A DNA stretch of 9,196 bases from an uncultured Candidatus Saccharibacteria bacterium (GTDB lineage: Bacteria > Patescibacteriota > Saccharimonadia > Saccharimonadales > UBA4665), in assembly GCA_903836325.1 (NCBI GenBank), contig CAILQE010000015.1:1-9196 (forward strand), read 5' to 3'. A program made the translations under genes and the position numbers. Shown here piece by piece: positions 6,130-9,196 of this stretch; the first letter of the stretch is position 1, and every line of letters starts with the position of its first letter. The notes below the pieces were generated by a model. It was not told where the DNA came from. It did no database searches and was given only the letters and a program-made list of their open reading frames with translations.

Positions 6130-7457
6130 TACTGATTATTTGTAATTTCTTTACCTGATGTATCAAACATTCTTACTGATGGTTGTGAACCTTTTGATTG
6201 AGTATTTCCATCTTGTCTCCAACCGAAAGTGTTTTTGTCAACTTTTGCTGCACCATTTGAATAAGTACCAACAGTATTTGCCAATCCTTCTGCGTTTGAA
6301 TTAACTATAGTACGAATTTGTTTTTGAGCATTAGAATTTATGCTAAAAAAATCTTCTGGTGAACCAGTCATTGATGTAATTATTTTTTCAACTTCTGGAC
6401 TTATTCGTTTAGAAGATAATAAACTAATAGCATTATTTCTAAAACCTCCAATCAATGTTTTCATTTGTGCTTTTGCTTCAGTTGATGGAATTCCTACTTT
6501 TGATCCATTATCTTTAATTAATTGATCAATTTGATCTGCTTGCTGAATCATATTTTTATGAACAGATAAATCATCTCTAAATTTTTTAGCTTCTTCTGTG
6601 GTAGGAGCATAGATAGTTGTGTTACCCAATCTAATCGCTTTTTCAAGCATAGCAGGATTATTCATTGGATTTTGTACAAATTCTACAGGAGCACCGTTAT
6701 AATTTATACTTCTTCCAACAAAATTACCTTGTTCATCAAATACGCTTTGAACACCAACTTTAACATTCTTTGGAACTCCATATTCAGCTTTTTTAGATTC
6801 TAAATCTTGAGTAGATACTTGCCCACCGTTTGCGCTAACTGTATTAATATAATTAGATAATCTTTGAATAGGATCAACATTTTCTTGACCAGCTTGATTA
6901 CCAGCAATATTAGCAGCTGAAACAGCAGCAGCCGTTTTATTTTGATTTTGTGCAGCAGTTAATTGTTGGCCACCTAATGCTAGATTTTGATTACCAGTAT
7001 TAATTCTCTGTTGTGCTTCAGTAGGAGCAAACTGAGCGGCAGTTGCACCTAATGATATTTGATTTGCTCTCATTGCAGCTTCTTGAGCAGCAGCAGCTTG
7101 CTGTGTCTTAAATTGTTGCATTGCCTGATTGGAAGCAATTGTTCCAAGTAATGCCTTGCTATCTTCAAGAGTTAATCCACCTGATTGATATTTTTTAATT
7201 AACTTAGGATCAATTGATTGAACTAAATTAGGATCTAAATTTTGAGGATTTCCTAAATAGCCATTTAGCATTCCCATGTTGACTGTACGCTGTTGTTCAT
7301 TTGCAACGTGTCTAGTCATTGCATCATTAATCGTAGAACCTATATCGTTTAATGCATTACCAATATTCTGACCAGCAGATGTAGCAGCTTGTAAATAGCC
7401 AGAAGGTAGAACGCCAGCGTTCGATCCATTATTTTGAAAGTATGAACTTTTTTCCAT
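6129..7457 (-). CDS. Putative internal virion (ejection) protein, Ala/Gln-rich coiled coil
   Basis: This 442-aa protein has no clearly recognisable homologue. Residues 20-50 (LQAATSAGQNIGNALNDIG and onward) form an amphipathic helix of the type found near the N-terminus of podovirus internal virion proteins. Residues 105-190 are strongly Ala/Gln/Asn-rich and probably a long coiled coil. Residues 235-290 look beta-rich. Residues 290-395 form a helical domain (FRDDLSVHK, then LIGGFRNNAISLLSSKRISPEVEKII split by a loop) similar in style to phage core proteins. The C-terminus is Gln/Asn/Ser-rich and ends in a short strand-turn (VRMFDTSGKEI). It has no cysteine, signal peptide or membrane segment. 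It lies one base after the 428-aa gene and overlaps the giant gene by one base, in the position of T7 gene 15, though T7 gp15 (747 aa) is much longer. A structural role is an inference from context. Confidence 0.58.
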   Translation of the reverse strand: MEKSSYFQNNGSNAGVLPSGYLQAATSAGQNIGNALNDIGSTINDAMTRHVANEQQRTVNMGMLNGYLGNPQNLDPNLVQSIDPKLIKKYQSGGLTLEDSKALLGTIASNQAMQQFKTQQAAAAQEAAMRANQISLGATAAQFAPTEAQQRINTGNQNLALGGQQLTAAQNQNKTAAAVSAANIAGNQAGQENVDPIQRLSNYINTVSANGGQVSTQDLESKKAEYGVPKNVKVGVQSVFDEQGNFVGRSINYNGAPVEFVQNPMNNPAMLEKAIRLGNTTIYAPTTEEAKKFRDDLSVHKNMIQQADQIDQLIKDNGSKVGIPSTEAKAQMKTLIGGFRNNAISLLSSKRISPEVEKIITSMTGSPEDFFSINSNAQKQIRTIVNSNAEGLANTVGTYSNGAAKVDKNTFGWRQDGNTQSKGSQPSVRMFDTSGKEITNNQ

Positions 7458-7458
7458 T

Positions 7459-8745
7459 TTAGGCGTGGGCTAAATTTTCAGAGCGTTGTACTACTTCAAT
7501 TTTAGAATCCATCCATTTACGGATAATCTTTTTTAGAAGTGGTTTGTTTGATATAAAAGCAGCAAATCGTTCGCCATGCTTTAAGTAAAGATTCTTAAAC
7601 CACACTGGACCATAATTTAGCATCCAGTTACGGAAGATCATCCACTTTGGATTATCTTCTCCATATATTTCACGAGCAACCCAACATGGAAATAAGTTAC
7701 CAACTAAACTACCACCGCCTGTAACAGGAGCAGTCGCAAGTTTTGATAATCCGCCTAAAGCACCGCCAATCATAGCAGCATTGTTGGAAGCTGTTGCAGC
7801 AGCAGCAGCATTTTGAGCCTGTGTATTACTAGTATAAATATTGGAAGCGTAACTTGATTCTGGATTAAATAAAGAAGGTCCAGCGGACGCTGTGTTGGAT
7901 TGGCCTTGATTATATGTACTTGCCATTGAATTATAAGCACTCGATGGACGGCCAAGTATTGTTTGAAAAGGATCTCCAAGAGCAGCCTGATTAACGCCTA
8001 CTAACTGAGTTGCATAACCGCGATCCATTCCAGTCTGCGCATTATTAAGTTGAGCAGCCTGACCAAGATTATTGATATAATTCTGATTAATACTACTAGC
8101 TGTGCTAATATTCTGTTGATTACGATTATATTGATTAATTAGACGATTTTGAACTTCAGCACCTATTGCCTGTGGTCCCATTGCCATTCCACGCGCTGCA
8201 TAAGCTGCACGAGTCTGTTGATCAGCTTGGCGTTGCTCTTCTGGACTTAAAGCACCATTAGTGCTTAATAAATTCTGTGCTTGCTGATTTAATGCACTAG
8301 TTACGCCACCATTTGTTAATTGTGAATTAAGTAAATTAGTTTGTGCGTTATTAGTTGGCGCATTTAAAGAATTGGCACGTTGTAACGAAGTATTCAGTAA
8401 TGGATTAGCATTAAGCAATGCCTGCGTAGCTTGAGGTCCAAGATTGTTTACGTCTGCAATATCAGCAGAACGCTGCTGTGTATTAGCTGCTGCGCTAATG
8501 TTACCCAGTTGAGGCGTTAACTGACTGTACATGGATAGCAAGCCGGGCGTATAATTGCCATTAGCGTCAGTCGTTCCGTTGAGCGACTGATTGGCCAGTT
8601 GCAGGTTTAGGGCGTTGTATTGTGGCTGAAATTGCGCTTCAGCAGCATATTGCTGCGGAGCTAGTGCAAGTTGTGCTGCTAACGTATCGGACGTTTGCTG
8701 CGCGTAATTAGGTTGCTGTGCTGCGGTTACGTTTGTAGATCCCAT
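7459..8745 (-). CDS. Putative internal virion protein with C-terminal CWVARE (CFI-box-like) domain
   Basis: This 428-aa protein is very rich in Gln, Asn, Ala and Ser for residues 1-320, with helical segments and repeated LLN/LN patterns. A central block includes AARGMAMGPQAIGAEVQNRL and ends near ILGRPSSAYNSM, a pattern I associate with podovirus virion proteins in the T7 gp14 position. A Gly-rich hydrophobic hinge (about 325-350, GGALGGLSKLATAP and GGGSLVG) leads to C354, the only cysteine. The domain then reads CWVAREIYGEDNP, W368, FRNWML and LYLKHGERFAAFI, and ends near IRKWMDSKI (417). This C-terminus resembles the CFI-box type (CFIATAAYG, FRD, YY, A-x-x-I). The gene follows the 143-aa gene after one base and precedes the 442-aa gene after one base. 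No signal peptide is present. Function is inferred from gene order and composition; a tail-associated role is the main alternative. Confidence 0.58.
   Translation of the reverse strand: MGSTNVTAAQQPNYAQQTSDTLAAQLALAPQQYAAEAQFQPQYNALNLQLANQSLNGTTDANGNYTPGLLSMYSQLTPQLGNISAAANTQQRSADIADVNNLGPQATQALLNANPLLNTSLQRANSLNAPTNNAQTNLLNSQLTNGGVTSALNQQAQNLLSTNGALSPEEQRQADQQTRAAYAARGMAMGPQAIGAEVQNRLINQYNRNQQNISTASSINQNYINNLGQAAQLNNAQTGMDRGYATQLVGVNQAALGDPFQTILGRPSSAYNSMASTYNQGQSNTASAGPSLFNPESSYASNIYTSNTQAQNAAAAATASNNAAMIGGALGGLSKLATAPVTGGGSLVGNLFPCWVAREIYGEDNPKWMIFRNWMLNYGPVWFKNLYLKHGERFAAFISNKPLLKKIIRKWMDSKIEVVQRSENLAHA
7796..7810. repeat. (GCA)5 trinucleotide repeat
   Basis: Five uninterrupted GCA units lie inside the 428-aa protein gene and encode part of an alanine run (NAAAAATAS) just before the Gly-rich hinge. 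A slip of whole units would lengthen or shorten the alanine run without a frameshift. Similar but shorter AGC runs occur in the 442-aa gene near 7086-7097. Confidence 0.5.
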
Positions 8746-8746
8746 A

Positions 8747-9178
8747 TTAGCAAAGGCTTGCGGCCAGTTTGATGTATTTTGAGGTAATTGAAACTTTTTT
8801 GCCTTTTCTGAATCCGACTACGTCGACGGAACCAGCGGGCCATTTTTTGAACATTTCGACGAAAAGTAATAATATTGCACCCGGCTTGGTACTAATTACG
8901 TCTAACAGTACCAATGTGTCTCCCTTTGGATTTGTAGGCTCCCAATTAAAGTATGAGCTTACTTCATCAGCATTGCACTGATTTCCCATTCCCATTGCTA
9001 CAGGCTCATTTTTATCCATTACAAATACAATGGTCTTCTGATGAACGTGAAATGCAAGGTAGTTTTTAACTGTATCTCTGTGCCAATCCAAGAAACAACC
9101 ATTTTTGCCATTTGCGATGGCAAAGTCGGTTAGCTTTTCTAGCCAATCGATTTTAGGTTTTTCTTGTTCAGCTATCAT
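8747..9178 (-). CDS. Small phage protein, possible GNAT/acyltransferase-like fold, in T7 gene 13 position
   Basis: This 143-aa protein is not firmly recognised. Its predicted pattern is an N-terminal helix (10-24), a strand pair around TIVFVMDKNEPVAMGMG (49-65), a strand TLVLLDVIST (88-97), a helix PGAILLLFVEMFKKW (99-113), then a strand and basic turn DVVGFRKGKKVS (119-130) and a last helix. That alternation, with a strand leading straight into a helix, resembles small GNAT or HlyC-like acyltransferases. T7 gp13, from the same gene position, is also a small GNAT-like protein. I see no clear acetyl-CoA loop (Q/RxxGxG/A), so enzyme activity is unproven. Cysteines are at 28, 68 and 143. The start ATG 9178 probably overlaps a preceding stop as TAATG. 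The gene ends one base before the 428-aa gene, so the two are almost certainly co-translated. Confidence 0.5.
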   Translation of the reverse strand: MIAEQEKPKIDWLEKLTDFAIANGKNGCFLDWHRDTVKNYLAFHVHQKTIVFVMDKNEPVAMGMGNQCNADEVSSYFNWEPTNPKGDTLVLLDVISTKPGAILLLFVEMFKKWPAGSVDVVGFRKGKKVSITSKYIKLAASLC

Positions 9179-9196
9179 TAGGTTTCAGAAATTAAG
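9178..9196 (-). CDS. Possible C-terminal end of the preceding gene (…LISET stop)
   Basis: One minus-strand frame reads L-I-S-E-T followed by TAA at 9180-9178, which overlaps the next ATG as TAATG. This junction type also occurs at 6127-6131, and near-identical spacing occurs at the other virion gene junctions, so an upstream virion gene probably ends here. Another frame ends at a nearby TGA. Only six codons are visible, so nothing can be said about product. By T7-like order a tail nozzle protein would be expected, but that is speculation. Confidence 0.3.

Noticed and set aside
7770..7979. A 69-codon minus-strand frame inside the 428-aa gene.
   Set aside because: It overlaps the real gene in another frame, has Leu/Gln repeats that come from the GCA/CTG-rich DNA, and has no start signal.

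Overview
The window looks like part of the late (virion and lysis) operon of a tailed phage with a podovirus (T7-like) layout. All genes lie on the minus strand, so transcription runs from base 9196 towards base 1. The genes are packed head to tail, with overlaps or 1-base gaps at most junctions and only two short non-coding gaps (1431-1471 and 482-560). There are no tRNAs, CRISPR arrays, insertion sequences or integrase-type genes. By hand count the DNA is AT-rich and uneven, about 30% GC at 1921-2880 and about 43% in the lysozyme gene. The host cannot be named from this sequence. Almost no gene has a Shine-Dalgarno sequence, which narrows the possible translation style but does not identify the host.

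In order of transcription, the right-hand block (9196 down to 1900) resembles the T7 gene 13-14-15-16 block by order and protein character. It holds the tail end of an unknown gene, a 143-aa small protein with a possible acyltransferase-like fold, and a 428-aa Gln/Asn/Ala-rich protein ending in a CWVARE-type C-terminal domain. A 442-aa Ala/Gln-rich coiled-coil protein and a 1409-aa giant protein follow. The giant has a Gly-zipper hydrophobic stretch, an HELYH zinc-peptidase signature and a separate C-terminal module. The likely role of the three large proteins is an ejection apparatus: virion proteins that enter the host envelope with the DNA. This rests on gene order and architecture, not on clear sequence homology.

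The left-hand block (1903 down to 110) is a lysis cassette: a probable three-helix holin, a calcineurin-type metallophosphoesterase, and a small secreted SLT/lysozyme-like muramidase with a Sec signal peptide. It is followed, with an ATGA overlap, by the start of a RuvC-like Holliday junction resolvase that is cut off at base 1. The resolvase suggests that DNA processing or packaging genes follow outside the window.

Points worth a second look are the giant polyvalent-type ejection protein and the sharp base-composition step inside its gene. Others are the CFI-box-like C-terminus of the 428-aa protein, the lack of Shine-Dalgarno sequences, and a small hairpin with a promoter-like element just before the lysozyme start.
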